Shown: positions 8,524 to 18,040 of the stretch, piece after piece
How the letters are laid out: each line of letters starts with the position of its first letter
Position numbering within the stretch: the stretch's first letter is position 1
NCBI GenBank assembly: GCA_021820965.1
Contig: JAKACZ010000010.1
Location: 1-64,000, forward strand
Direction of reading: 5' to 3'
Origin: Bacillota bacterium
Lineage (GTDB): Bacteria; Bacillota; Sulfobacillia; Sulfobacillales; Sulfobacillaceae
Length of the DNA stretch: 64,000 nt
Program-made: the position numbers and the translations under genes
The notes under the pieces: generated by a model
The model's input: the letters and a program-made list of their open reading frames with translations, nothing else
Databases searched by the model: none
What the model was told of the DNA's origin: nothing

Positions 8524-9798
8524 CTACGCTCCGTGGGTCAAATCCAAAAATCGCGGAACCAGCCGATAGATATGGTCCACGTCCACCGACGAATGTGCAG
8601 TCACCAGCACCGCCAAGTCGACTCCTTGCAGCAAGCGCTTTGAAAGGTCAACCGATCGCAATCTGTTGCCGGAAACGTCGATAGTGCTGACGTAGGGGTC
8701 ATGGTACATCACCCGTGCGCCCGCTTTTTGCAACCGCTCGATGACAAGTAATGCAGGCGCATTGCGCACGTCTGCCACGTCCGGCTTATAAGCAACACCG
8801 ATAATGAGTACGAGGGCTTGAGAGATGGGGCGGCCTGCTTGATTCAAAATCTCCTTGATTTGGTCCACTTCATACAGCGGCTGCCAATCGTTTGTGTCCA
8901 ACGCGTGTTCCAACAAGTATAACGGGGAATGGACGACTCGCGCACGCCAAGCCAGGTAACGGGGATCGACGGGGATGCATTCGCCGCCTACACCGGGGCC
9001 GGGCCAAAAGGGCATGTAGCCAAAGGGTTTAGTAGCGGCGGCCCGTATCACCTCATCGACGTCCAGACCCGTTTCCTGACAAAAGCGCAGGAGCTCGTTT
9101 ACCCAGGCAATGTTAATATTGCGGAACGAGTTTTCCAGCAATTTGGCGGTTTCCGCGACTTCCGGCGACGACACCGGGTAGCAGTCCGAAACAATTTGCT
9201 GATACAGGGCCACAATGTGGCGGGTACACTCGGGTGTCATACCACCGACAATGCGTGGTGTGTTATCGAGCCGATAGGCTTTGTTGCCTGGGTCAATGCG
9301 CTCGGGCACGAAACCTAAAAAGAAGTCAACGCCGACTTTACCGAGTCGGCTTTCCAGGAGAGGCAAAAGAATTTCGCGGGTTGTGCCGGGGTAGCTGGTG
9401 CTTTCCAAAATAACAGTAACCCCTGGATGCGCGTGTTCCGCCACCGTACTTGCGGCCGCTTGAAGCGCCGACAAATCGGGAATGCCGCCAGGCGCGAGAG
9501 GGGTCGGCACGCAAATGATTAGCGCTGCGCAACCTTGCAAGTGCTGCGCATTGGTTGTGGGTACAAACCAGCCGGAGTTTAAGGCGGTGGTGAGGTCATC
9601 CGCGGTTGCGGTGACGACCTCGGGGATTCCCTGGCAGAGAGCCGCAATATGGGTTTGACTGATGTCATAGCCTACTACGTGAAACCCGTGCGTCGCATAG
9701 GCCAAAGCCACCGGCAATCCCACATAACCCAACCCAACGACGCCAATCCTTTCGTCCAGATTCTGCCGACTGTCAACTGTCGTGTCTGCCCAACTCAT
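8524..9798 (-). CDS. Nucleotide-sugar dehydrogenase (UDP-glucose/UDP-ManNAc type)
   Basis: It oxidises the C6 hydroxyl of a UDP-sugar to the uronate with two NAD+ in the cytosol. The N-terminal Rossmann motif is IGVVGLGYVGLPVALAYA. The catalytic loop GVGGECIPVDPRYL carries the active-site cysteine, and the C-terminal domain has VLIIGVAYKPDVADVRNAP. The GECIPVDP pattern is more like the UDP-N-acetyl-mannosamine or -glucosamine dehydrogenases (WecC/WbpA/TuaD-like branch) than plain UDP-glucose dehydrogenase, but the substrate is not certain. The start is ATG 9798, eight bases after GGAGG; a TTG sits just before it. It supplies an activated uronic acid to the adjacent glycosyltransferases. A 209-base gap separates it from the next gene. 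Confidence 0.9.
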   Translation of the reverse strand: MSWADTTVDSRQNLDERIGVVGLGYVGLPVALAYATHGFHVVGYDISQTHIAALCQGIPEVVTATADDLTTALNSGWFVPTTNAQHLQGCAALIICVPTPLAPGGIPDLSALQAAASTVAEHAHPGVTVILESTSYPGTTREILLPLLESRLGKVGVDFFLGFVPERIDPGNKAYRLDNTPRIVGGMTPECTRHIVALYQQIVSDCYPVSSPEVAETAKLLENSFRNINIAWVNELLRFCQETGLDVDEVIRAAATKPFGYMPFWPGPGVGGECIPVDPRYLAWRARVVHSPLYLLEHALDTNDWQPLYEVDQIKEILNQAGRPISQALVLIIGVAYKPDVADVRNAPALLVIERLQKAGARVMYHDPYVSTIDVSGNRLRSVDLSKRLLQGVDLAVLVTAHSSVDVDHIYRLVPRFLDLTHGA

Positions 9799-10459
9799 CA
9801 AGGTAACCTCCGATCCTGATTATCAAAGACGCATTAAGAGGGCTCAGAGCGAAGAGAGCGGTTTCTTTCCTCGAGTAATCTCCGGCGGCAAGTACGGCGG
9901 ATTCCACGATGTATAATTGAGGGTCACCTCGGTTGGAATTACTATCTGGGTTGCGCCACGACAGTTCCCTCAACGTGCGAAGTCGGGGAAAGCCAAGGTC
10001 ATGGGACCAAGACAAAGTAGTATTGGGTCACGCATGTCGATGGCCCCAGTTGCTTGCCAATGCGGCTGGGTCGCGCCAAACGGGAGCGGTATCAGAACAC
10101 CGAAAATGGCGGTTCTTTATCACTGACCGGAGTCTATCGGTCGAAGACATGCTGGCGGACAAACGCCTGTCGAAGGCGCGTTTCGGGCCCTCGGCTGAAC
10201 CGCGTGTACCCCGCCGGAAATTGGACGGATAGCCACAGCGGGTGTCTGGGTTGATGTGCATGCTGGCGCTATCGGTTGGGTACTGTTGGGGAGGCACCGC
10301 GGTGGACGCGGTCGCTGTGATGAGTCTCGCGCTACGCAAAGATAAGTTGGAAGATATTTGAGAAATTGCCCTGGAAATGAGCCAGATGGCCCTCGCACAA
10401 TCTTCGGGGCAGGATAAGTTCTGTAAGCGTTTTAGGTCGTTCGGGCGAAACCACAGTGA
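9799..10459. other. Intergenic region with a possible transposase trace
   Basis: No intact gene is seen. On the plus strand near 10100-10170 a short frame reads KWRFFITDRSLSVEDML, loosely like a DDE transposase segment, but it is broken on both sides. The region separates the dehydrogenase from the serine recombinase and could hold one recombination end. Confidence 0.35.
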
Positions 10460-11980
10460 TTAGAGGTGGAAGAAGATTTGTAGCTCTTCGGTACGACGGT
10501 CCCAGACAAAGTGGTCGAGAATCCATGACAGAGCCGTGCGGCGCTCTTCAGTGCCTAACGCGTTATTCAGTAAAAAGGTATGAACCTGTTTGGCTTGTTC
10601 GGTGACAGATTGCAAAGACACCTGCTGGCTCGAGAGGATGGCTTCGAGTTGCTGAATCGTCGTTTCCAGCATGTGTTTTTCTTCGAGCACTCGCTGTTTG
10701 GCTTCTTTGAACTCCTCTATATCTATCACTTCCTCTTCCAACAGCTTCATTTGAGTGAGAAGCTTCTTAGGGATCCGATCCAATTTTCGTCGCGCCGCAT
10801 TTAACCGTGAAGCCGTGACCTGCCGTTCTTTTAATACAATCTGGTTAGGGGCGAGGTCAAAGCGGCCTTGCGTCAACTCCCCAATCTTGCATGCAATCAT
10901 CCGCTCCAATTCACCCATCTTAATCGCATTTCGAATGCCCTTGCAGGTGTGGTTGTAATAGCCCATACAGCAGATCCAGTCGGTATACGGCAAATCGGTA
11001 TTGGCCGGTCCCTGCGCGTTCTTTTGCCAACGATTGAAAGAGCGATACCTGGCCATGCCTGATCCGCAGATGGCACATTTGCCAAACCCCTTGAGGAGGT
11101 AATCCCCATAGGTGTTTTTTTTGCGCCGGCGATATTGGAACATATCTTGTGCGCGGTCAAACAACTCCCGGGAGACGATGGCCTCGTGAGCGTTCGGAAC
11201 GACAAACTTTTCCCCGTCGTGCGACCAGTGGAACTCGCCCAGGTAGGTGCGATTGGTTAAAATGATGCGAATTGATTGTTGTGACCATTTAGGCTTCAGG
11301 GCAAACGCGCCAAACTTGGGGAGGCCTCCTTCCCGGAGCTCAACCGCAAGGGAGAGCATGGAGCGCCGGGATAGCACGAATTGCTCATAAATCCACCGAA
11401 CGCACTGAGCCTCCTCCGGCGATATGACCAACCGGCGGGCCCTCCCGTCAATCATGTAACCGAACGGCGCAACTCCTAAGGGCTCGCCCTTAGCCGCCTT
11501 ATGGGCCATTCCCTTAATCACCTCAGTGCTAAGGTTGGCGCTGTAGAACTCCGCCAGGACTTCTAAGATTCCCTCAACCATCCGTCCCATGGGGGAACCG
11601 TCAAACCGCTCCGTCACCGATCGGACATCGATGCCCAAATCTCTCCTCAGCAGCGCCTTATATACTGCCGAGTCTTCACGGTTCCGAGCAAATCGGTCGA
11701 ATTTATGGACTAACAGAATGTCAAACGGCCGTGGATCTTTTTTAGCGACGGCCACCATACGCTGAAATCCGGGCCGCTTCGCCGTGCGGGCCGACTCACC
11801 CGCATCGACGAATTTGTCGACGATGAGATATCCGTTTTCCTGACAGTATTTCCGCATTGCCGCTTCTTGCGCTTCGAGGCTCTGCCCCTCTTCAGCCTGC
11901 TGGTCCGTGCTGACCCGAATATATAGGGCAACTCGGTTTCCTCGAAACTGCTCGAGCTCTTTTCTGCTCTTGCTCGCCAC
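10460..11980 (-). CDS. Large serine recombinase
   Basis: This is a site-specific DNA recombinase of the large serine (integrase/resolvase) family. The resolvase domain begins VALYIRVSTDQQAEEGQS, with the nucleophile Ser24, and contains VHKFDRFARNREDS, the conserved arginines of the active site. The recombinase domain follows (KGEPLGVAPFGYMID), then a zinc ribbon (CAICGSGM ... CCMGYYNHTCKG) and a long coiled coil from about residue 385 to 480. The start is GTG 11980 with AAGGAGA six bases upstream; the frame is open 20 codons longer without support. At 507 residues it is full length. It sits inside the glycan cluster with no phage or other cargo genes, so it may be a lone integrase left from a lost element. 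Att sites were not identified. Confidence 0.92.
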   Translation of the reverse strand: MASKSRKELEQFRGNRVALYIRVSTDQQAEEGQSLEAQEAAMRKYCQENGYLIVDKFVDAGESARTAKRPGFQRMVAVAKKDPRPFDILLVHKFDRFARNREDSAVYKALLRRDLGIDVRSVTERFDGSPMGRMVEGILEVLAEFYSANLSTEVIKGMAHKAAKGEPLGVAPFGYMIDGRARRLVISPEEAQCVRWIYEQFVLSRRSMLSLAVELREGGLPKFGAFALKPKWSQQSIRIILTNRTYLGEFHWSHDGEKFVVPNAHEAIVSRELFDRAQDMFQYRRRKKNTYGDYLLKGFGKCAICGSGMARYRSFNRWQKNAQGPANTDLPYTDWICCMGYYNHTCKGIRNAIKMGELERMIACKIGELTQGRFDLAPNQIVLKERQVTASRLNAARRKLDRIPKKLLTQMKLLEEEVIDIEEFKEAKQRVLEEKHMLETTIQQLEAILSSQQVSLQSVTEQAKQVHTFLLNNALGTEERRTALSWILDHFVWDRRTEELQIFFHL

Positions 11981-12071
11981 CCTTTGTCTCCTTCCACGCG
12001 AAAAGCGGCAATTTCTAGTATGCGATTTTCGGACCGGCACACGCTATTCTCGTGCGGATGATGGACAGCCG

Positions 12072-12725
12072 CTAGCGGGTTGGGTCCCGAATCAGTTGGA
12101 GGGTCACGCTGGGAAATTCAGTTTCTAAGGCCTGTTTCGCGAACCGCGAGATAATTCGCAGCTTGAGATCTTCCGGCACCTCCTCGTAGACGTTTTTGTC
12201 CGCGTCAATAAATTTTACGACCACTTGCATGCTACGTTGGCGCCTCCTCTCATCAATTGCTGATTGATATGCGCGGCTTCGGCAAGCTATGAGGGGCCGG
12301 TTGTATCCTATGCCCCGGTCGGTCAGGCGGCGTGCTTCACTCCCAGAGGTCCGATAGTAATTCCAACCGAGGGTCACCGAACAAATTTCTGGGTCAATGT
12401 CGCCGACGGTCCATCGAAGCGAGCGCATGCTTGTCGTTACCGCCAAAACCCGTGTAAAGTCCGGGTCGGGGATAGCGTAGGACGAGGGCAAACTTAGCCG
12501 AAGACTGCCCCAAACATTCGCATCCAGACTGACTTGTGTCTCTTGTATGGGGAACCGAAACAGGTCCTGAAGCGGGTATCGAATGTCCTCCGGAGCACTC
12601 AGATGCGTCGCTTCTGTGATGTCGGTGGTCAGAGGTCTGGCTAGGTGCGGCCCCCGGCTCTTCCTTCGTTTTCCGCACAACCATAACCAGACTTTGAGAA
12701 TCCATTTCACAATGCGTTGAATCAT
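12072..12725 (-). CDS. Hypothetical protein of the glycan operon
   Basis: I do not recognise a family. It is 217 residues, beginning with a hydrophobic, Trp-rich stretch (IVKWILKVWLWLCG) followed by KRRK, which could anchor it to the inner face of the membrane. The rest is mixed, with an Arg/Asp-rich C-terminal half (QVVVKFIDADKNVYEEV, KLRIISRFAKQALETEF). The start ATG overlaps the stop of the upstream glycosyltransferase gene (ATGA), so it is translated in the same operon. The serine recombinase gene starts 91 bases downstream. A role in the glycan pathway is inferred from position only. Confidence 0.6.
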   Translation of the reverse strand: MIQRIVKWILKVWLWLCGKRRKSRGPHLARPLTTDITEATHLSAPEDIRYPLQDLFRFPIQETQVSLDANVWGSLRLSLPSSYAIPDPDFTRVLAVTTSMRSLRWTVGDIDPEICSVTLGWNYYRTSGSEARRLTDRGIGYNRPLIACRSRAYQSAIDERRRQRSMQVVVKFIDADKNVYEEVPEDLKLRIISRFAKQALETEFPSVTLQLIRDPTR

Positions 12726-13951
12726 CGCTGCACCTCCGACATCGTCTGGCGCAACACCTCATGGTATACGCGGGTGGTACGCTTAAGCATGGCATCTAGT
12801 GCCCACGATTTCTGGGCCCACGCCTGGGCTTCCTGGCCGATTCTTAGGCGAAGGTTGGGAGACTCAATGAGTTGTACCAATGCTCGGGCGAGGGCCTGAG
12901 CATTTGCCGGTTCGACCAGAATGCCGGTTTTCCCCGATTCAATCATTTCCGGTATGCCTCCCACTCGCGATGCGACGATGGGTTTACCCAATATTTGGGC
13001 TTCCATGACGCTGAACGGGAGCGCGTCTTGCACCGATGGCAACACAATGATATCGGCCTTACGCATTAATTGGGGCAGGTCATCACGAGCTCCGAGAAAT
13101 TGCACGACGCGTTCGAGGCCATCATGGGAGACTTGACGCTGCAATTCGTCCTTATGTTTGCCGTCGCCGGCTAACCACAAGACCACGCGATGACGCCCCG
13201 AGATGTGTGTCAAAGCGGTAAAAAGATATTGATGACCTTTGACGGGAACCAGCCTAGCGGGACAAAGAATAATCGTATTGCCGGCCGTGTTCCCGGGAAG
13301 CGGGTCCGGGCGTTGTCTTGACTGCCGATGTAGTCGTTCGATGTCGATGCCATAGGGGATATGCGTTAGCGTTCCCTTGGGGACGCCAAACCCGGAAGTG
13401 ACCTGATCCTCGACCCAATGACTGGGGATGATTGTCTGGTCTGCCGATGTAAAGCCAAAGTACTCTTCGGCTTTGGCATAGGCATATGATATCGTGTCCT
13501 GGCTTTTAATTTCCCCCGACAAGAGGTACTCGGACGCCAAAATACCATGAATGGTGGCCACGTGGTGCACATGCGCCGGTTTAATCCGGGCAATCGCGCG
13601 AGTCGACACGATGTCCTGGGTGTGAATCAGGTCATAGTTGTTCACGCCGAGGAGTGTGGCGCACAGCTCAAAGACGTAGCGCTCGATTTCTCGCCAGCGC
13701 ACCCAAGGGTCGACTAGCGGCAATTCGTGGTGAAAGAAGCCCAGGACTTGTTCATATACGTAGTCCTTGATTTTGGCCTTATCAATGTATCGTCCGGTGG
13801 ACATCATCCAGATTTTTTGCATGTCCGGGTGGTGCGCCAGGATATCGACATGGTGACCTTGACGGGTCAGATGCTGGGACAGTTCTTCAACATAGTTATG
13901 CACCCCTCCGACATGGGGGAGGTACCAGTACGTCGCAAATAGGATCTTCAC
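12722..13951 (-). CDS. Family 4 glycosyltransferase (GT-B)
   Basis: This is a GT-B fold glycosyltransferase that retains anomeric configuration and uses a nucleotide sugar. The N-terminal domain begins ILFATYWYLPHVGGVHNYVEEL, with the glycine-rich GGV loop. The C-terminal domain has VLPSVQDALPFSVMEAQIL and KPIVASRVGGIPEMI, the E-rich donor-binding region (EX7E). At 409 residues the length is typical. It overlaps the upstream epimerase and the downstream hypothetical gene by four bases each (ATGA), which shows tight coupling. It is probably one of the first enzymes of the repeat-unit assembly made by this cluster. Donor and acceptor are unknown. Confidence 0.9.
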   Translation of the reverse strand: MKILFATYWYLPHVGGVHNYVEELSQHLTRQGHHVDILAHHPDMQKIWMMSTGRYIDKAKIKDYVYEQVLGFFHHELPLVDPWVRWREIERYVFELCATLLGVNNYDLIHTQDIVSTRAIARIKPAHVHHVATIHGILASEYLLSGEIKSQDTISYAYAKAEEYFGFTSADQTIIPSHWVEDQVTSGFGVPKGTLTHIPYGIDIERLHRQSRQRPDPLPGNTAGNTIILCPARLVPVKGHQYLFTALTHISGRHRVVLWLAGDGKHKDELQRQVSHDGLERVVQFLGARDDLPQLMRKADIIVLPSVQDALPFSVMEAQILGKPIVASRVGGIPEMIESGKTGILVEPANAQALARALVQLIESPNLRLRIGQEAQAWAQKSWALDAMLKRTTRVYHEVLRQTMSEVQR

Positions 13952-14913
13952 GGCGTTAACTCACTCTCGCTTTCTTCAGTCATGGACTTCACCACACGCA
14001 TGATGGTTTCGTCCAACGAGAACCGGGGGGTGTACCCCAACGTGTGAATCTTGGCAGTGGATGGCCTGCGGCGAAGGGGTTCCTCAAACCCTTTGCCGAA
14101 TGCCAACTCATATGGAATCAGGTGGATTTCCGAGGTGGAATGGGTGAGCTGGATAATTTTCCTGGCGAGCTCAAGTATAGTGATTTCTTGTTGGCCACCG
14201 ATGTTGTAGACGGAGCCCCAAGGAGCGCGGTTCCACATTGCCAGGGTGGCATTGACGACATCCTCGACATCGGCAAAGGTCCGAGTTTGTGTACCGTTGC
14301 CGTAAACTGGCAGCGGATCACCGCGAAGAGCACGGGCAATAAAGCGTGGGACGACCATGCCATAGGCGGCGGATTGCCCGGGACCGATCACGTTGAAGTA
14401 CCGGCCAATTTTGACGCAAACTGACCGTTCATGTGCCGCGGCCAATGCCAACTCTTCCTCGGCCAATTTGGCATAAGAATAGGTCCATGAAGGTTTGTGG
14501 GTGTTACCTAAGCAAATATCGTCCTCCTCGGATACCGGCGATTGGGCCACCTTGCCATAAATGGCCGACGACGATGCAACAAAGATCGGGATCTGTCCGG
14601 CGTCGGCGGCGTTAAGAAGATTATGCGTGCCGAGAATATTTGTGGTGAGGCTATCCCATTGGTGTGTCATCGCATGCGGCACCCCGACGACCGCTGCCAG
14701 GTGAAATATCGCGTCCACATCTTGGAGGGCTTGCCGGATCATGCGATAATCTCGGACGTCGCCTTCAATAAAGCGAACAGCAAGTCGCGAGATCCGTTTG
14801 GTGTTGCCGGTACTAAGATTATCCAATACGGTTACGCGATGACCATCGGTCAGCAGCCGCGCCGCCAAGTGGGACCCAATAAACCCTGCACCCCCTGTTA
14901 CTAATGCGTTCAC
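13948..14913 (-). CDS. NAD-dependent sugar-nucleotide epimerase/dehydratase
   Basis: An extended short-chain dehydrogenase acting on NDP-sugars, most like UDP-glucose 4-epimerase. The NAD motif is VTGGAGFIGSHLAARL at the N-terminus, the active-site Ser lies in FVASSSAIYG, and the YxxxK pair in YSYAKLAEEE. The distal NVIGPGQSAAYGMVVPRFI and FADVEDVVNATL are typical of the family. The start is GTG 14913 with GAGGAGG about eight bases upstream. It is the first gene of the leftward glycan operon. It makes the nucleotide sugar used by the transferases; whether it acts on UDP-Glc, UDP-GlcNAc or another sugar is not decidable here. Confidence 0.88.
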   Translation of the reverse strand: MNALVTGGAGFIGSHLAARLLTDGHRVTVLDNLSTGNTKRISRLAVRFIEGDVRDYRMIRQALQDVDAIFHLAAVVGVPHAMTHQWDSLTTNILGTHNLLNAADAGQIPIFVASSSAIYGKVAQSPVSEEDDICLGNTHKPSWTYSYAKLAEEELALAAAHERSVCVKIGRYFNVIGPGQSAAYGMVVPRFIARALRGDPLPVYGNGTQTRTFADVEDVVNATLAMWNRAPWGSVYNIGGQQEITILELARKIIQLTHSTSEIHLIPYELAFGKGFEEPLRRRPSTAKIHTLGYTPRFSLDETIMRVVKSMTEESESELTP

Positions 14914-14978
14914 GGGTGTCTCCTCCTCTGTCCTGATGGACTTATGCTATGCGGCCTGGGTTCAGGGGTGACAACAAA

Positions 14979-14992
14979 TCCCATAAATGGGA
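14979..14992 (-). promoter_or_regulatory. Palindrome upstream of the glycan operon
   Basis: TCCCATAAATGGGA is a perfect 6-bp inverted repeat with a two-base spacer, 66 bases upstream of the operon's GTG start. On the same (minus) strand, TTGTCA lies next to it with a TAGCAT about 19 bases on, a weak promoter candidate. The palindrome could be an operator. Confidence 0.3.
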
Positions 14993-15581
14993 ATTACACG
15001 AGCAAAAGACAAATAATTCATCTCGCGTGGCGAGAATTAGGCAACGGTCTGTGGGTGGAGAAGGTCTGACCCGCTGAGAGGTTGGTGGAGAGCTTCAGTT
15101 CCTGGCATAATTTAGGTACTTGGCGCCATCAACAGTGGAGCCGGGCCGCGGATAACCAAACGTTATCCCGAGCCCCTTTGTCTCTCATACGCGGTGGGGG
15201 TCTGTCGCCTTGATCAGACGGTCGTGCTTTCGGTGCGGGGGATTGGGAAACCAAAGCCGCCTGAATCTCGTCAGTAAAGGTGCGGAGACATCAAGGAAAT
15301 GGACGACCATCGGCGGTTCGGCTCGGCCATTGTCTTAAGACACTGAGGCCCCCAATAGCGCACCGACGCCCGAGGTCTTCGGCAACCATGGGGAGACGAA
15401 ATTCGGTTGCTAAACAAAGTTTCCCATGTAGGTCGCCCGGGGCTCCGATATGCGCTCGACGAATACCCTGGGCGCATTGGTTGGACCATTCCTGCGTGCG
15501 CCACGCTTCAGCATCCAGTACCTATCGCGACCGTATGAACGATAAGAGACGGCCGCACCCGTCCTTGGGGTGTGCGTCTCA
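14993..15581. other. Intergenic region, no gene seen
   Basis: About 590 bases with no recognisable gene. Short open frames lack motifs and ribosome sites. It separates the acetyltransferase gene from the start of the glycan operon. Confidence 0.45.
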
Positions 15582-16091
15582 TCATTCCCGACTCTGCGAT
15601 GATAGTGTCAGTTGGTATCGGTGAAATGAACGCCCGGCTTTGTCGATGCCCGACTGGGTCAAGACAAATCCGCAGCCCGTGAAAAGTCGTTGGCTACGGA
15701 CGTTGTCCGTCCAGATATGTTTAGCCTGAAGTTCTGTCCAGCCCAAATCGCGGGCTCGCTGGATTACAAGCCGGAGAACACGGGAACCGATTCCTCGGGA
15801 TCGCCATTGTGCGTCACCAATGACGATGGGCATCGTATCTTCGGCCAACGTGACATCGCCGATGGGTTGCCAGCCATCGGGGGTCTTGACCTCAATAATG
15901 TACAACTCGCCATGTGAGGCCAAAAAGCTATACATCCGGACGACGCGATCTCGCGTGAACGGCTCGGTCCCAGGCCCCTCAGAATAGTACAGCACTTCGG
16001 CATCTCGATACCATTGCAACGCCCTTCCGATGTCATCATCATTTTCTTGGTAAAGACGTAGTCGTATGACGCCGTCCGTTAACTCCATCAA
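15582..16091 (-). CDS. GNAT-family N-acetyltransferase
   Basis: GNAT enzymes move an acetyl group from acetyl-CoA to an amine. The acetyl-CoA motif A is GDAQWRSRGIGSRVLRLVIQRARDLG (R-x-x-G-x-G/A pattern RSRGIG), followed by the distal NVRSQRLFTGCGFV. The protein has the four-stranded N-terminal part with EPFTRDRVVRMYSFL. The frame is open to 16241, but the upstream 50 codons look non-coding; I prefer TTG 16091 or ATG 16088 with GGAGG about 12 to 15 bases upstream. It is close to RimJ/RimL-type sequences. It lies alone upstream of the glycan operon, so it might acetylate an amino sugar, but that is only a guess. Confidence 0.8.
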   Translation of the reverse strand: MMELTDGVIRLRLYQENDDDIGRALQWYRDAEVLYYSEGPGTEPFTRDRVVRMYSFLASHGELYIIEVKTPDGWQPIGDVTLAEDTMPIVIGDAQWRSRGIGSRVLRLVIQRARDLGWTELQAKHIWTDNVRSQRLFTGCGFVLTQSGIDKAGRSFHRYQLTLSSQSRE

Positions 16092-16260
16092 CTCGATCGC
16101 TTTCCTCCGTTTAATCCAACGAATACTGTAATTGCTAAGGACTTTTTGTCCCATAGTTCGACAACCGTACTCAAGAGATCTTGAAGCGCTCTCTCCTGCG
16201 TGCGTCTTCCTGCGCCAGCAAGTTATTCTATATTCGGACAAGTTTACCTGCTAGCACTTC

Positions 16261-16385
16261 ACTTTCTCTCCCCAGGCGTGGACGACCCTGGAAACCCCCG
16301 ACGGAGGATTCGGACCGCTCCAGCCCGACGCCCTTATTATATATAAACCAAAGTTTGACGTGTCTAGCCCGGGCTAACCCGTGAC
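16261..16385. repeat. Dispersed repeat, copy 1
   Basis: This block resembles 55294-55405: both have TCTCCCCAG-CGTGGACGACCCT, GGAA-CC-CGA-GG, CCTTATT, GTTTG(G)CGT-TCTA-CCC and GCGGG/CGGG. The copies differ by many substitutions and small indels, so the repeat is old. No coding potential is evident. Confidence 0.5.
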
Positions 16386-16636
16386 CGAAGGAAATCCCCG
16401 TGGGACTTGACCCCTTCTTGGCTTGCGCCTAAGAGCGCGCAGTATCCGCTGGATGGGAATGCGTGGGTATTGTGTTCACATCGTTAAGTATTGATTGGGC
16501 CGCTCGATCCGAAACAACGTCTTTCTGTATGTTCTCTACGGGTAATAGAGCGTTTCCCTCTGGCTACAGATAGTCGGACAGGGGCACGCCATCGACCCGC
16601 TACCTGTCCCGACGTAACTGGATCAGTGGGCGACAT

Positions 16637-16915
16637 GGTCGGCCTCGTACATGACCAACCAGCGGTGATCCGGCTTCATCCGCTCACGGAGGTTGGTGTA
16701 AATGGTGAGATTCGTGCCTACCATGTCGCAATTCATTCTAGATCCATCCGTCTGCAGTCCGTATCGCGTATCTGGGTCATCGCCAGGTAGAAGGGCCGAG
16801 CTACACTGGCGCTTTCGGCTGATTCATCCGCCGCAAAATCTCGCGAATGGATTGCTGGTGGTTGATACGGTCCTGCATGGCCCAATTCCGCTGTTGGCCC
16901 GTATGCATCACCCAA
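16637..16915 (-). pseudogene. Broken fragment resembling a DUF5694-type protein
   Basis: Two coherent coding stretches lie in different minus-strand frames: WAMQDRINHQQSIREILRR (about 16800-16880) and NLTIYTNLRERMKPDHRW followed by LVMYEADHVAH (about 16640-16735). The second resembles the C-terminal end of DUF5694 proteins (xxNLRIYTNxxRxxxPxDRxLVIYGxGH). No continuous frame joins them and both ends are missing, so it is a decayed remnant. The family match is from memory of the motif and is uncertain. Confidence 0.35.
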
Positions 16916-17049
16916 GTATAGAGTGGTTAGAAAGAGAGGGTGGGGCGATGCGCTTGGGGCGGATAGCGGCTAACGGTATCTTCCGACTGCAGTCTCGGTT
17001 CGTTTTGAGTTGGTGGCCTACGGGCATCATTTCGCATTAGACCTATTCG

Positions 17050-17919
17050 TTAGAGCAGTAACAAGTCGTAGATTTCCGCCACTTCTTTTGGAAGATCAAT
17101 TTTTTGCACTACGGTCATATCTGGAGTGAGGGCAAGCAGACATGCGTCCATAACAGAACCCGGATGTGAGGTAGCCGTTCCTCGACTTCTTGAAGTTCGG
17201 CGCATGCGGCTTACGCCCGCAAATATCCGATCTTCATTGGCCTGAAGCCCGCGTAAATATCCGTGGACCACACGGTGTAATTGGGCGGCGTGAAGGTCGT
17301 CATGATACTGCCACAAAGTGCCGGTTCCTGATTCGGCTACCAGGAAACCGCCCTGGATTGGCATCAGTGAATGGGGATGGTACAACGGCGAGAGTATGAT
17401 CGCGTCGGTACGGGTGTTAATCACACAGCCTTCACGCGTATGCTGCCAACCAAGCGTATGCTGAACACCAAAGCAGGAAACCAGAACGTCGTTATGAACT
17501 GTGGCCAGCGAGTTAAGATGGACGGGGCCTAGTGTCTGATCAGATGCCCACGCCAGATCTTCGTCGATAGTGCCTTGTGTGGTGAACCGCAGTCGAATTA
17601 GTGAATTGGTGCCCGTGGACACAACAAAGAGTTCGTCACCTATCGCAATAGCGGAGTGGCCGTCTAACACCGCCCGTAACGGGTAATATGATAGTGAACG
17701 CCATTGCGGGGCAATGAGTAATAGGCCAGTTTCTCCCGCATCATGTTGTAGAACTACTGCGATTTGAGCATCCAGCCAACATATTCCGGTTGCTCCGTTT
17801 ACCGGACGGCCAAAATCCGGCAACGTTACATACCGAAGACGAGGATGGTCCATATCGATGATACCCAGCGGCGGCAGGTCGGGCGCCACGTTACAGAAGG
17901 ACATTAGAACTTCGGTCAT
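17050..17919 (-). CDS. DUF4915/TIGR03032-like beta-propeller protein
   Basis: It has repeated short beta-strand blocks and ends with GYLRGLQANEDRIFAGVSRMR and KEVAEIYDLLLL, matching the pattern of DUF4915 (TIGR03032) proteins (GFxRGLxxxGxxxxVGLSxxR, then VxEIFDVxxL). HPHSLMPIQGGFLVAESGTG is another family hallmark. The biochemical role of this family is unknown; members often sit near glycan or peptide-modification genes, as here. It is 289 residues, with no signal peptide, so cytosolic. The ATG at 17919 has GGAGGGG about 14 bases upstream, somewhat far. It lies about 120 bases after the methyltransferase gene, same strand, likely one transcript. Activity cannot be assigned. Confidence 0.7.
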   Translation of the reverse strand: MTEVLMSFCNVAPDLPPLGIIDMDHPRLRYVTLPDFGRPVNGATGICWLDAQIAVVLQHDAGETGLLLIAPQWRSLSYYPLRAVLDGHSAIAIGDELFVVSTGTNSLIRLRFTTQGTIDEDLAWASDQTLGPVHLNSLATVHNDVLVSCFGVQHTLGWQHTREGCVINTRTDAIILSPLYHPHSLMPIQGGFLVAESGTGTLWQYHDDLHAAQLHRVVHGYLRGLQANEDRIFAGVSRMRRTSRSRGTATSHPGSVMDACLLALTPDMTVVQKIDLPKEVAEIYDLLLL

Positions 17920-18040
17920 CGTTGGTTTGGGTGTCCCCTCCGTTCTGTTTAATGGTCACAGATGATGAAAAGGTGGGTGTGTGGGCCCGGTTGTTTGTGA
18001 CCCCCGATATTCCACAGGCATAGTTTGGAGATCTGCCGCT

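Noticed and set aside
10040-10340. A DDE transposase fragment on the plus strand
   Set aside because: Only about 17 residues (KWRFFITDRSLSVEDML) look right; the frame breaks on both sides and no catalytic motif is seen.
15500-15620. An IS3 transposase tail (YRDRMNDKRRPHPSLG)
   Set aside because: The RPHxSLG-like string is isolated; no other integrase motif is found in any frame around it.
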